Shown here: piece after piece, positions 1 to 9,554 of the stretch
How positions within the stretch are numbered: position 1 is the stretch's first letter
Layout: each line of letters starts with the position of its first letter
NCBI GenBank assembly: GCA_963575745.1
Contig: CAUYUJ010016879.1
Span: forward strand, 138,501 to 202,500
Direction of reading: 5' to 3'
DNA from: Prorocentrum cordatum
Taxonomy: Eukaryota; Sar; Dinophyceae; Prorocentrales; Prorocentraceae
Length of the DNA: 64,000 nt
Translations under genes and position numbers: made by a program
Notes under the pieces: model-generated
The model's database searches: none
What the model was told of the DNA's origin: nothing
What the model saw: the letters and a program-made list of their open reading frames with translations, nothing else

Positions 1-910
1 GACCTGCATGATCTGGAGAGACTCGCGATGCGTCGAGACGACGAAGCCGTCAACAGGCACTGGGGCTCCAGACGCAGCCGACCAGTCGAGATGATATCCC
101 ACCGGCGAGCCTTCGCTCTCCCCTTGGTATGTCGCGACCCAATGGCACGGGGAAGGCCATGGCACAGGCCGATCGGGGAAACTCGACGGCAGCATGAGCT
201 CCACGCTGTCGATGAATTCCCGACGCCGTTGGCCCTGCATGTCGTAAGCCGCGGCAGGCACCCGCAAGCCCCCAGGCCCTGGGGCAGCAACGCCGTCGGG
301 AGACGCGGCGACGCCGTCTCCACTGGCGGCGCGGACAGCGGCATCCAAGGCAGCAGTCCCAGCGAGCCCGCCACCAGCGGCTCGGGCGCCTGCCGCGCCG
401 CCAGCGGCTGCTGGAGCGGGGGCGGCTGGGGCTGCAGCGGCGCCACCGACTGCCGCGGGCACGCCCGCGGCGATGCCGCCTCCCAGAGGCGCGCCGCCTG
501 CGGCCACAGGGGGAGCGGGCAGCCCGCAACCACCAGCGGTACCGGGAGGAGGGGCAGCAGCAGGAGGACCACCGCCCCAGGCCGCGCTCGTGCCCCGCCA
601 TCTTCGCGGCTCCGAGCGCGAAGGCTTGCGCAAGCTGGGCGACCAGCGGAAGGGCGGCAAAGTCGCGCCGTCGCAGCCCAGGGGGCATGGCGGCATCTTG
701 CGGGGCAGCGGCGCGGCCCCACTCCTCCCACCATTTGCGGAGGTTTGCGTTCCCCGCGCCCCACTCCTCGACGTAGACATCGAAGTCGGATGCGAGCATC
801 GCATAGTGCTCATGCCCTTGGGGGGACAGCGCCACAGCGATGCGCCTGTGCGCGGGCCGCGCCCCAGGCCCGCCGCACTCGATCCAAATCTCATCGAAGG
901 CCGAGAACAT
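1..910 (-). pseudogene. Copia-type gag fragment, cut by left window edge
   Basis: The minus strand opens with a Met at 910 (MFSAFDEIWIEC...). It reads about 110 residues containing HRRIAVALSPQGHEHY and YVEEWG, then enters an Ala/Pro/Gly-rich stretch and leaves frame near 570-590. In another frame, 300-1 continues with a QRRREF motif and then SPVGYHLDW and VDGFVVS. A short N-terminal head, an Ala/Gly/Pro linker and a GxRxREF block before a helical capsid-like part is the layout I associate with Gag of dinoflagellate Ty1/copia elements. The rest would lie left of the window. It is not the same element family as the 9.9-kb copies, whose Gag is Trp/Asp-rich. At least one frameshift suggests decay. 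The family call is from pattern memory and is uncertain. Confidence 0.4.
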
Positions 911-1405
911 GAGCGATGGCCCAACCCGCCAATCCGCTGCCCGCCTCGGTCAGGCGAGCCCACCCGCACAGGCTGCTGCGAGCGCACGTGGAGGTCGCCG
1001 TCCAGAGCGAGCTGCCGAGCGCGGCCCCGGCAAGGGAGTCGGGCGACAGCCGCGGCGAGCGAGAGCCCCCAGCGGAGGAGCTCGGAGGCCAACAGCAGCA
1101 AGACGCAGACCGTCGCCTCCAGCGCCCGGGAGGGCTGTGGCCCGCTGCCCCCGCCGAAGACGGGGCACTGCGGGCAGGGCGAGGGGTTGCCGCAACCGCC
1201 GGCGCGACGGGAGCCGCGGGCACGACGCGCTGCAGCCACCAGCGCGTCGGATGCAGGAGCACGGCGTCGCCTGCGAGCGGGAGGCCGAAATCGGAGCCAA
1301 AGCGCCTCCGGATGGAGGTCTCGCCCTCCAGAAAAAAGACTTTAGCCGACGCGTTTGCGGCGCATCGGCGCCACCGCGACGGCCCTCGGTTCCACCAGAG
1401 ATGAA
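911..1405. other. GC-rich stretch, no gene recognised
   Basis: Several frames are open on both strands because stop codons are rare in this GC-rich sequence. I see no domain motif and no repeat. It could be the 5' leader or LTR of the gag fragment to its left, but no matching second LTR is present in the window. Confidence 0.4.
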
Positions 1406-1417
1406 ATGTGCAAACAC

Positions 1418-1505
1418 GGCCATCAGCATCATCAGCATCATCGTCATCATCGCCATCATCACCACGATCGCCATCATCATCGCCGTTATCGTCACCATCA
1501 TCGAC
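1418..1505. repeat. ATC/CAT microsatellite
   Basis: Imperfect trinucleotide run (CATCAT, CACCAT, GTCATC variants) directly abutting the 90-bp tandem array. On the plus strand it reads as a His-rich run, on the minus strand as Asp/Met-rich. There is no sign that either is a protein. Confidence 0.85.
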
Positions 1506-2262
1506 ACCCATTTCGGCACACCTCTCACACGTTTCGTGGCCCCCCAGGGAGCTCCACCGAGGGCCCCAATGCCACCGCTCACATGCGTCCCCCGCACCCA
1601 TTTCGGCACTCCCCTCACACGTTTCGTGGCCCTGTAGGGAGCTCCACCGAAGGCCCCAGTGCCACGGTCCACATGCGTCCCCCAGACCCATGTCGGCACT
1701 CCCCTCACACGTTCCGTGGCCCCCTAGGGAGCTCCACCGAAAGACCCAGTGCCACCGTCCACATGCGCCCCCCACACCCATGTCGCAACACCCCTCACAC
1801 GCTTCGTGGCCCCCTAGGGAGCAGTGCCACCGCCCACATGCGTCCCCCACACCCATTTCGGCACAGCTCTCACACGTTTCGTGGCCCCCTAGGGAGCTCC
1901 ACCGAGGGCCCCAGTGCCACCGTCCACATGCGTCCCCTACACCCGTTTCGACACACCCCTCACACGTTTCGTGGCCCTGTAGGGAGCCCCACCGAAAGAC
2001 CCAGTGCCACCGTCCACATGCGCCCCCCACACCCATGTCGGCACACCCCTCATACGTCCTGTGGCCCCATAGGGAGCTCCACCGAAGACCCCAGTTCCAG
2101 TCCAGGTGCCCCCCCCCACACCCTTGTCGGCACACACCTCAAACGTTTCGCGGCCCCACAAGGAGCTCCACCGAAGGCTCCAGTGCGACCGTCCACGCGC
2201 GTACCCCACACCCATGTCGGCACACCCCTCACACGCTTCGTGGCCCCATGTGGAGCCCTTTC
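1506..2262. repeat. 90-bp tandem repeat, about nine copies
   Basis: The landmark GTTTCGTGG recurs at 1531, 1621, 1711 (GTTCCGTGG), 1801 (GCTTCGTGG), 1876, 1966, 2056, 2145 and 2235. The spacing is 90 bp, with one 75-bp and one 89-bp step. Each unit carries CACATGCG, CCCCACACCCAT and GGGAGCTCCACCGA blocks. Because 90 is divisible by three, long ORFs stay open on both strands (plus: HTFRGP..GSSTE units; minus: CGRWHW..SLGGHETCEG units). Neither is a recognisable protein. Confidence 0.92.
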
Positions 2263-2289
2263 CAGCACGCCGTCTCGCAAGCGGAAATC

Positions 2290-3495
2290 CTGGACTCTGG
2301 GGTTTACTGAGAGGGCGAGATGGATCGCGCTTTCCTCTTCTACCAGCACTTCAACATGGCTCGCAAGACGCTCTGCTACGCTGAATGCAGTGAGGCGCGC
2401 GCACTGAGCGTGAAGCATCGCCGCGGCGATGCCGAGGACTTCAACTGGCGTGGACCTCGCTACGAGGGCGGATGCGACGCGTGCAAACGCGACGGGGTGT
2501 CGGCGCCGAAGGGAACTATGGCGGGCGGTACGCCCGCGGCCAAACGTGGAGTGGTGTTTCGGCGTGGCCCAAACTCGACCCGGTACTGGCGTGGTGTTTC
2601 GGCTACAACCTGGGCGCGCTCAAGTCCGAACTAAGCGTTGACGCCCACGCCACAGAGGCACGCTTGACTCAGACTTACGGAGAAGGGGTCGAGGCACTCA
2701 TGGCCACGAAGATGGGCTCCTCTAGCGCGTTCGCCCACCTGCTCGGCAACGGCCCGCGAAGACGCCCCGCTGCTGCGAAAGCTGCGCCGAAGCGCCGGGC
2801 CAAGCGCTCGACGGGGAGTCAGCCAGCGCTGGCGGGAATGAAGGAACGGCCAGTTATGAAGCGCCCCGCTCGGCCCACGCTCCCAGCAGCCCGACGCAAC
2901 AAGGTCATCTTGCAGGTGGACGAGCCCTTCTTGAGCAAGGGCAAATTGTCCAACTTGTCGAAGAACGCAAGGCCGAAGAAAGGCAAGCTGTGGCTCTGGG
3001 GCGCCGTCATCCAGGGCTCGGCGCACCTGTTTTCTTCAAGGTTTTGAAGTCGGCGGAGGATGTCTACGACTGCAAAGCCCAGGGGCAAGAAGGAACTCTT
3101 GAATTATATCAAGGAGCTGTCGCCGCCCGCTGGAATCATGATTGTCTCTGACAAGTGGAAGGGGACCATTTCGGCCGTGAAGCAGTACCGCAAAGACACT
3201 GGCCTCACTGAGCGGGTGCTACCGCACGAGGTAGTGAACCACAGCGCTGGCGAGAGAGCGGATGATCATGGATGCCAGAGGGTGCACGACCAACAACATC
3301 GATCTTGTATGGTCATTGATCAAACAGTGGGTCAGGAAGCGCTACGGCGGCATGTTGCCCAAGAGAGCCGACAGGAAGAGACGGTCGAGGCTCTTTGCCG
3401 AGCACGGGTTCCGCAGCACTCACATCAGGGCCACTGAGCAGAAGGTGACTTGCGCTGCGCTGGCGGCCGCGTTCCAGGTGCGATGCTCTGCCTAG
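2290..3495 (+). pseudogene. ISXO2-like (IS1595-type) DDE transposase, frameshifted
   Basis: Segments in successive frames together resemble the ISXO2-like transposase domain. 2472-3047 ends with VILQVDEPFLSKGK and KLWLWGAVIQGSAHLF, giving the first acidic residue (VDE) and the beta strands after it. 3040-3100 continues as VFFKVLKSAEDVYD in another frame. 3060-3260 gives KELLNYIKEL, IMIVSDKWKG (second Asp), VLPHEVVNHS. 3262-3495 gives TNNIDLVWSLIKQWVRKRYGG, matching the family's TNxIExxWxxxK motif but with Asp where Glu is usual. An upstream region (from 2320) has a CDAC pair that may be a remnant of the N-terminal zinc ribbon. At least three frame changes are needed, so this is very probably a dead copy. 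No terminal inverted repeats were identified. Introns are a less likely explanation because no splice consensus sits at the breaks. Confidence 0.7.
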
Positions 3496-4314
3496 GGCAC
3501 GGCGCCTGCCATCCAGTTGCATATTCACATTCATGGCAGAAGTCCCTTTTGGAGGCGGAGCTCGAGCTATGTCGGGGAAGAAGGGTCCCCGTGCGAACGC
3601 CATCCGCAGCGCCCCGAGCCGACTGCGAACAACAGGCTCGAACATCGTCGAACTGCTTTCCGGCGTTCGGAGGCCCAGCGCGGCCCATGCAGTTTTTCCT
3701 TGAAAACGCAGGGGCCCAAGTGAGCTTCTCGCCAGAAGAAGATACGTAAGGGAGGGAGGATGAGGCAGAGCCTGGCTTCTGACCCCCTCAGAGAGAGCTG
3801 GATAGCTGGACGTCAAGATAGACCGCGGTCGTGCGAGGCAAACGCTAGATGGTTGGGGACGGTCTAGGCATCGTGAAGATAGCAAACGGGATCGGGGTAA
3901 GATTACGAGTCATGCAAACGAGTACGAGTACGAGTAGGCGCGCACAGAAGAATGATGCAGGATGAGGAAGAAACGGGAGAGGGCGAGGCGAGGCGACGAC
4001 ACGTGTCCAGAAGGACGGCCCTACAAGAGCGGGGCGGGTGGGTCGGAGCCTGGGGTACACATCGGTTCGACGAGCAGGGGACAATGAGGCGCCATCAGGT
4101 GACTCGAGGTTCGTCTCGGGACGCGTCTGGAGACAAGTGTGGGGCCGTGTTGAGGTCTCGCCTGGAAACGTGTCTGGAAACGTATTGTGCGACTCCCTGA
4201 GACCATTGCACCCAAGGCAGCCGAAACGAGTACAGCCCATGGTTAGAACTTTAGTGAACCCGCGGTGGAACGACCTCTGAGCCACCTCGAGGCAGGGCTG
4301 GCGCAGCGGCGGTG
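3496..4314. other. Intergenic, no gene recognised
   Basis: Between the transposase remnant and the 3' end of the CUB gene. Contains a short GAGTAC tandem near 3920 and a GTCTGGAAACG duplication near 4155-4180. Short ORFs exist on both strands without motifs. Part may be 3' UTR or further intron/exon sequence of the CUB gene. Confidence 0.4.
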
Positions 4315-6352
4315 CTATGCCGCAGGCAGCTGAAAAATCCCAGAATACTCCACTCCGTTAACAATAAGGATATCGTAGACTTCCTCTGTATAGAACTGTT
4401 CCACTCGGATGGGCGACGCTGAACCCACATCGATATCCACAACGCACGCCTGGTTCAAGCCGTAATTCTCAGGGTAGTTGGGGCTCTCCACGCAAATGCC
4501 GTCTATTGTGCACTCGCCGCTGACACCTGCCCACATGTGCACTGGTGCGGAGGAGAGTGGCGGGGCAGGCGTCGGTGGCGCAGGCGTATGCGCAGGTGTC
4601 GGTGGTACGCCGGCGCACAGCTTCCAGCCGCTATTGACCAGCCAAAAGTCCGCTGACCACACAATGCTCGTTGACGGTGTGATGCCGCTGGGACCCGTAG
4701 AGCCAGAATACTCCACTCCGTTTACAATGAGAATATCAAAATCCGCCTCCGTATTGAAGCTCTCCACATGGAGGGGCATCGCTGATCCCAGATCGATCTC
4801 CAGAAGGCACGCCTCATTGAATCCGTAGTTCTGTGGGTAGTTGGGGCTTTCCACACAAGTGCCGTCCAACGTACACTTGCCACTGACAGCTGCCCACATG
4901 TGCCCCATCGTCGGTGGCATAGGTGCTGGCACGGTTGGCTGTGGAGCCCGCGTCGGTGGGGCAGGTGTCGGCAAGGCGGGCGTCGGCGCCTGTGCGCACA
5001 ACCTCCAACCTTTCTCGCTCCACATATTATCAGATGACCAAACTATGTTCGTTGACGGTGTGATGCCGTCGGGCCCATAGAGTCCCGAATATTCCACCCC
5101 GTTGACAATGAGGTAGTCGAACCACAACTCCGTATTGAAGCTCTCCACCAGGATGGGTGCCGCTGACCCCGAATCGATCTCCACGGTGCACTCCTGGTCC
5201 ACGCCGTAATCCTGCGGGTAGTTGGGGCTCTCCACGCAAGGGCCATCAATCGCGCACTCGCCGCTGACAGCCGCCCACATGTGCACCAGTGCCGGCGTCG
5301 GAGGTGCGGGAGAGGGCGACATGGCTGTCGGTGGTCGAACAGGTGTCGGTGGCACGCTTGGCATGGACGCGGGTGTCGGGGCAGCGGGTGTCGGTGGGGC
5401 AGGCGTCGACGGTGGAGAGCCTGCGCACAGCCTCCAGCCACTCTGGGTTGCAGTAAAGTCAGAAGACCAAACAATACTCGTTGATGGTGTGATGCCGCTG
5501 GGACCGATGCCTCCAGAATACCCCACTCCGTTGACAATGAGGTAGTCGAAAAACGATTCCGTATTGAAGCTCTCCACGAGGATAGGTGCCGCTGACCCCG
5601 AATCGATCTCCACGGTGCACTCCTGATCCACGCCGTAATCCTGCGGGTAGTTGGGACTCTCCAGGCAAGAGCCGACAAGCGTGCAGTCGCCGCTGACTGC
5701 TGCCCACATGTGCACTGCAGGCTGCGGTGTCGGTAGCGCCGCAGGCGTCGGTGGCTCAGGTGCCTGTGCGCACAACCTCCAACCTTTCTCGCTCCACATA
5801 TTATCAGACAACCAAACTATGTTCGTTGACGGTATGATGCCGTCGGGCCCATAGATTCCCGAATATTCCACCCCGTTGACAATGAGGTAGTCGAACCACA
5901 ACTCCGTATTGAAGCTCTCCACCAGGATGGGTGCCGCTGACCCCGAATCGATCTCTACGGTGCACTCCTGGTCCACGCCGTAATCCTGCGGGTAGTTGGG
6001 GCTCTCCACGCAAGGGCCATCAATCGCGCACTCGCCGCTGACAGCCGCCCACATATGCACCAGTGCGGGTACTGGTGGCGCGGGTGCTGGTGAGACTGCT
6101 GTCGGTGGTGGGGCAGGCGTCGATGGCGGAGGTGTCGGTGGAGCGATTGGCATTGGCGCATGCGTCGGTGGCGCAGGCGTCGGTGGCGCAGGCGTCGACG
6201 GTGGAGAGCCTGCGCACAACCTCCAGCCACTCTGGGTTGCATAGGAGTCGGAGGTCCAACCTAAGCTCGTTGATGGTGTGATGCCACTTGGACCAGCACT
6301 TCCAGAATACTCCACTCCGTTGACGGTGAGGTAATCGAAATCCGCAGCCGCT
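4315..6352 (-). CDS. Multi-CUB protein, last recognisable exon (unit 1)
   Basis: Begins at the inferred acceptor GTAAG|A (6352) inside a CUB domain: FDYLTVNGVEYSG and GWRLC complete a domain begun in the previous exon. Four full CUB domains follow, each starting HMWAAVSGxC and carrying SPNYPQxYG, a VESFNTE strand, FDYLIVNGVEYSG and SxGWRLC. Pro/Thr/Ala linkers of PPTPAP type separate them. A fifth domain stops after GVEYSG and runs into a TAG at 4315-4317, losing its last third. Either a donor lies just before that stop (TATTCTGG|GA would be non-canonical) or the protein ends truncated. The linkers suggest an extracellular or cell-surface protein, with CUB domains as likely ligand- or Ca-binding modules. 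This exon has two more full domains than its counterparts in units 2-4. The longer reading frame running up to 7041 is read-through into intron. Confidence 0.82.
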
Positions 6353-6743
6353 CTTACACGCGGTGGAGCAGTTTGTTCACGTCTACCAGCTGTCTGGTAG
6401 GATCTCTGCAGTGTTCCATGACCGCCTCCCCCTTCGCCGCGCTCACGGGTTGAGCATCGCCCCCCAGAAAGAGCCACAGGACGGGCCCGAGGCTGGATCG
6501 AAGAGCCCCCGAAGGCGGCCACGCCCGCGGAAGAAGGCCCCAGGACGGCCCAGAGGAGCCGCCCAGGGGCCGAGACATCCCCGAGATGGTCGAGCCGAAC
6601 CTCTTCGGGAGAGCCCGGTGGAACCGCTGCAGGGTGGCCCCGAGACCCTCGACCGGGCCACCGGCGGGCTTTTGAATGACCCCCCATCGAGGCCCCAGGG
6701 AGGCCCCGAGGAAGCCACCTGAAATGAAGGGAGCGGGGCCGTC

Positions 6744-7003
6744 GACGCGAGCGACGTGCGGGGACGACGACTACGACGACGAGCGCGACGACGACGAGGA
6801 CGACGAGGGCGACGACGAAGAGGGCGAGGACGAGGGGGAGGACGAGGGCGACAGCGACGACGACGAGAGCGACGACGATGACGAGGGCGGGGAAGACGGC
6901 GACGTCGTCGTCGTTGTCGCACTCGTCCTCATCCTCTTCGTCGTCGTCCTCGCCGTCGTCGTCCTCGTCGTCGCAGTCGTCGTCCTCGCACGTCGTCCGC
7001 GTC
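6744..7003. repeat. GAC/GTC inverted repeat in intron (unit 1)
   Basis: A left arm rich in GACGAC/GAGGAC is followed by a right arm rich in GTCGTC/CTCGTC. The arms are not merely simple repeats: GACGTGCG-GGACGACGACT in the left arm is matched by the reverse complement of the right arm over more than 30 bp with few mismatches. Arms are about 100 bp with a spacer of about 50 bp. An RNA stem at this place would lie about 400 nt upstream of the CUB exon acceptor. Confidence 0.85.
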
Positions 7004-7077
7004 GATAGCCCGCCACGCGAGACGCTGCGGACTGCGCACAATCCGGCGATTTGCTTTGTCGAATCGCCTCCAAGACT

Positions 7078-7600
7078 GCCAAGATGACCTCCAAGGTGCC
7101 GTCAAGACGCCCAGGATGGCCCCAAGAGAGCCCCAAAATGCATCGAAGACGGCCCAAGATGCACCCGGGACGGCCCAAGATGGCCAAAGACCAAGAGGCT
7201 CCCAAGAGGCCTCGAAGAAAGTTAAGGAGGCCTCCAACAGGTCCTCCAGCAACGCCAGAAGAAGCCAAAACCATTGATTATCCCATGGTTATTAAAGATT
7301 TTCGGAATTTGCTTCATCACGGCCATTCCGACAATCCAATACAGCCCCAGAGGCCCACAAGATGGCCCACAGAGCGCCCAAGAGGCATCCAAGATGGCCC
7401 CAGGACGGCCCAAGATGCTCCCAAGACGGCCCCCACAGGGGCCTTCAAACGGCCAAGATGGCATTCAAGACGACCCTGAAGCGCCCCAAAAGGGCCACAA
7501 GACAGCCCAAAGGGGCTCCCAAGATGACCCATGACAATGTCAGACGCGCCAGGGACGCCGTAAGACGGCCAAAGAGGCCCCCGAAAAGCTCCTGCAGGCA
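7078..7600. repeat. Degenerate CCAAGATGGCC short-period repeat (intron, unit 1)
   Basis: About 500 bp built from irregular CCAAGAxGGCC / CAAGAGGCCCC motifs spaced about 10-15 bp, broken by an AT-richer island (7272-7330, TTGATTATCCCATGG...). Equivalent blocks lie at 19600-20122, 32215-32737 and 45178-45700. A related but separate block is in the LINE insert near 49850-50155, so this motif family is dispersed. Confidence 0.7.
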
Positions 7601-7605
7601 CAACG

Positions 7606-7776
7606 TGTGGCAGAAGCAGAAATAGCGGATGCCTTTTAGCCTTGAGCCAACCCGGCAACGGACCAAGAACGTCGTGAGTCTTGGTTCCAACTCCCTCGTG
7701 AATGAAAGTAATGCTAAATCTAAACCCTGAAAACTGGAACTCCACCACACGGGTCAGACTTGCTTATAGGTTAGGA
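7606..7776 (-). repeat. 3' LTR, copy 1
   Basis: 171 bp. The minus strand ends ...CTGCCACA at 7606. Its start beside the polypurine tract reads TC instead of TG, a point change relative to copies 2 and 3. Contains the spliced-leader-like segment at 7641-7662 and a GGGTTTAGGTTTAG-like stretch. Confidence 0.8.
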
Positions 7777-7803
7777 GCCCCCCTGCGAGCAGCACTATAC
7801 AAT

Positions 7804-9030
7804 CTAAACATTCGTCGTGCCTAGCAGGACCCAAGGAAAAGGGGAGAGAAGGAGAAAGGTTGCTGGAATCCGGACCCGGAACGACACTGCAGAAAGCCGA
7901 CCAGGACAGAGCCCAGAGTCTTGAACTAGAGTCTTTCTGGAAGCGGCCTGGGAGCGATCCTTGCTTCTTGGGTTCTGCTTGCGTCGATCCAGCTCCTCGG
8001 CCTCGTCTACGAGGGCTAGCTTACCATGGGTGGGCAGACTCGCCAGGGCGGCAGTGCCCTTGGATATGTCGTCCTTCGTGAAAGCATCAACGGGATCCGA
8101 CCGTGGGGACTCCAGCGGACGTGTCCGCTCCTTCTCTAACGTCTCGCGCACCACTGCCAGATCCAGTGCCGTCCTCCTGCCCCTGGCACTGGCGCTGCCT
8201 TCCTTGGGCATCGTGTCGTAGATACTCCTGGCGTCTACGACGTGGACGTGCTCTTCACGACCGCCGAGGCGGCAGTTGCTCCTGAGAACTGCAGTGAACG
8301 GACCTGCTTCCCGGGAACAATCCGAAACGTCCACATATTGAAACATCACGTCTCGGTACAAGATTTGACAGGGAAAAAGGAAAAAAACTACTTCCGCCAC
8401 TGCCGAGGACAGAGCTTGCGTTTCGCCGGCCAGAGTCGAGGCAACTTTCCAGCGGAGCTTTGGACTCCTCCACCCGAGGGTGGACGCTCGAACCACGCGG
8501 TTTTCAATCACGCTCGTATCCGTGGCGAGCACCACCCACGCGCCCTGCGCGTGGTCCTCCGGGAGGCCCCTCTCGCCCACCTGACCTTCGTTCGCCCCAA
8601 CCCCTCCGGCGTCGGAAAACGACGCGAAGGCGATTTTGTCTTGGTCGAGGCGCCAGATGCGCAGGCCTCTAGAGGCCGTCGCTCTCCAGTGACGGACCAT
8701 CTTGTTAGCACAGGACACGTCTCTCACCGTAGGCTGCTTGAGCCTGCTGGCCAGAATGCCAGCCGCCCCCGCGGCCTCCGGTCGAGATTCACGCCCGACC
8801 CAGTTCAGCTCGTAGATAAGTGATCTTAAGGCCTTGAACTCTCCCTTATCAAGGGGGGGGACTTCTTTTGACCCAACCGTCCCCGGGCGAGAATCACAGG
8901 TCGGATCCCCTCGAAAATGCACTTTTCCTGGTCCATGGTCGCGCGCCGCGGGCCGTCGCGCACAGATCGCCCGGCGCACTCGACGGGCCCCGCGCGACAG
9001 TCGCGGCACTTCCCGAAAATGAACTTGCAC
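7804..9030 (-). pseudogene. RNase H domain and C-terminal tail, copy 1
   Basis: The RNase H proper starts near 8840: EFKALRSLIYELNWVGRESRPEAAG is the copia connection between RT and RNase H. FASFSDAGG (first Asp), ASTLAGETQALSS (Glu), HVVDARSIYD (Asp) and ALDLAVVRETL (Asp) complete an RNase HI tetrad. DPVDAFTKDDISKG, the usual end of copia polyproteins, follows. The frame joins RT only if a C-run at 8853-8860 had a different length: it is C8 here, C7 in copies 2 and 3, and neither aligns the frames. Residues before 8840 in this ORF are a shadow of RT. Confidence 0.72.
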
Positions 9031-9543
9031 TCGAGAGCACTACAGATCCACTGCCTGGATTCGGACGAGTTGCTGGCTATAAAGAAATCATCCACCTCCA
9101 AGAGAATCCCGTTAACTATCTTTCCTCTTGAGTCGTAGCAGGTCCACCAACGCGGTTCCAGGAGGCTTCGACAGAAACCCTTGTCTTTCAAAAAAACGGA
9201 CGATAGTTTTGCGCCATGCTAGAGGCGCTTCGTCGAGACCAGAAACGCTGACGTTCACACGGATGAGGGGGCCGGGTTCAACCTTGATTCCTTCGCATGG
9301 TTCCTCATACATTCCTCCTTGCGAACGCTGCATGGGATCCGACTGGCGAAAAGCATTCTTGACATCAGCGATATCACCGAGAAGGGAAAGGTTCATCATC
9401 ACCTGAATGAACACGTGGATAGACGTGGTCTGGAAAGTGGGGGAGTAGACGAACAATAAGCCTGTGTCTGGATCCTTGTGTCCGAGCACACACCAGCGCG
9501 ACTTCGCCTGAGGCTCTGAAAACGCATCCCCACGGGTTGCCAC
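8826..9543 (-). pseudogene. Reverse transcriptase (RVT_2 type), copy 1
   Basis: First frame: AKSRWCVLGHKDPDT, YSPTFQTTS, DVKNAFRQSD (the D-x-K-x-A-F motif), GLDEAPLAWRKT. Second frame: LLEPRWWT and ILLEVDDFFIAS (the catalytic VDD), then FIFGKCRD. The break is at an A7 run (9190-9196). Order and motifs are those of copia-type RT. The VDD pair is intact. Confidence 0.76.
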
Positions 9544-9554
9544 CTACGCGCCAC

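Noticed and set aside
891-2407. Two long opposite-strand ORFs through the 90-bp array
   Set aside because: Their openness follows from the period being a multiple of three and the GC bias. No evidence chooses either as a gene.
6353-7041. N-terminal extension of the unit 1 CUB frame with an acidic run followed by a Val-rich hydrophobic segment
   Set aside because: It is translation of the GAC/GTC hairpin in the intron. The equivalent sequence is upstream of the acceptor in every unit and frames there differ between units.
7748-7776. Short (143-bp) LTR model ending at GTGTGGTGGAG
   Set aside because: The polypurine tract AGGGGGGC lies 28 bp further out and is followed by TG in copies 2 and 3, so the full LTR is about 172 bp and the 5' LTR is the truncated one.
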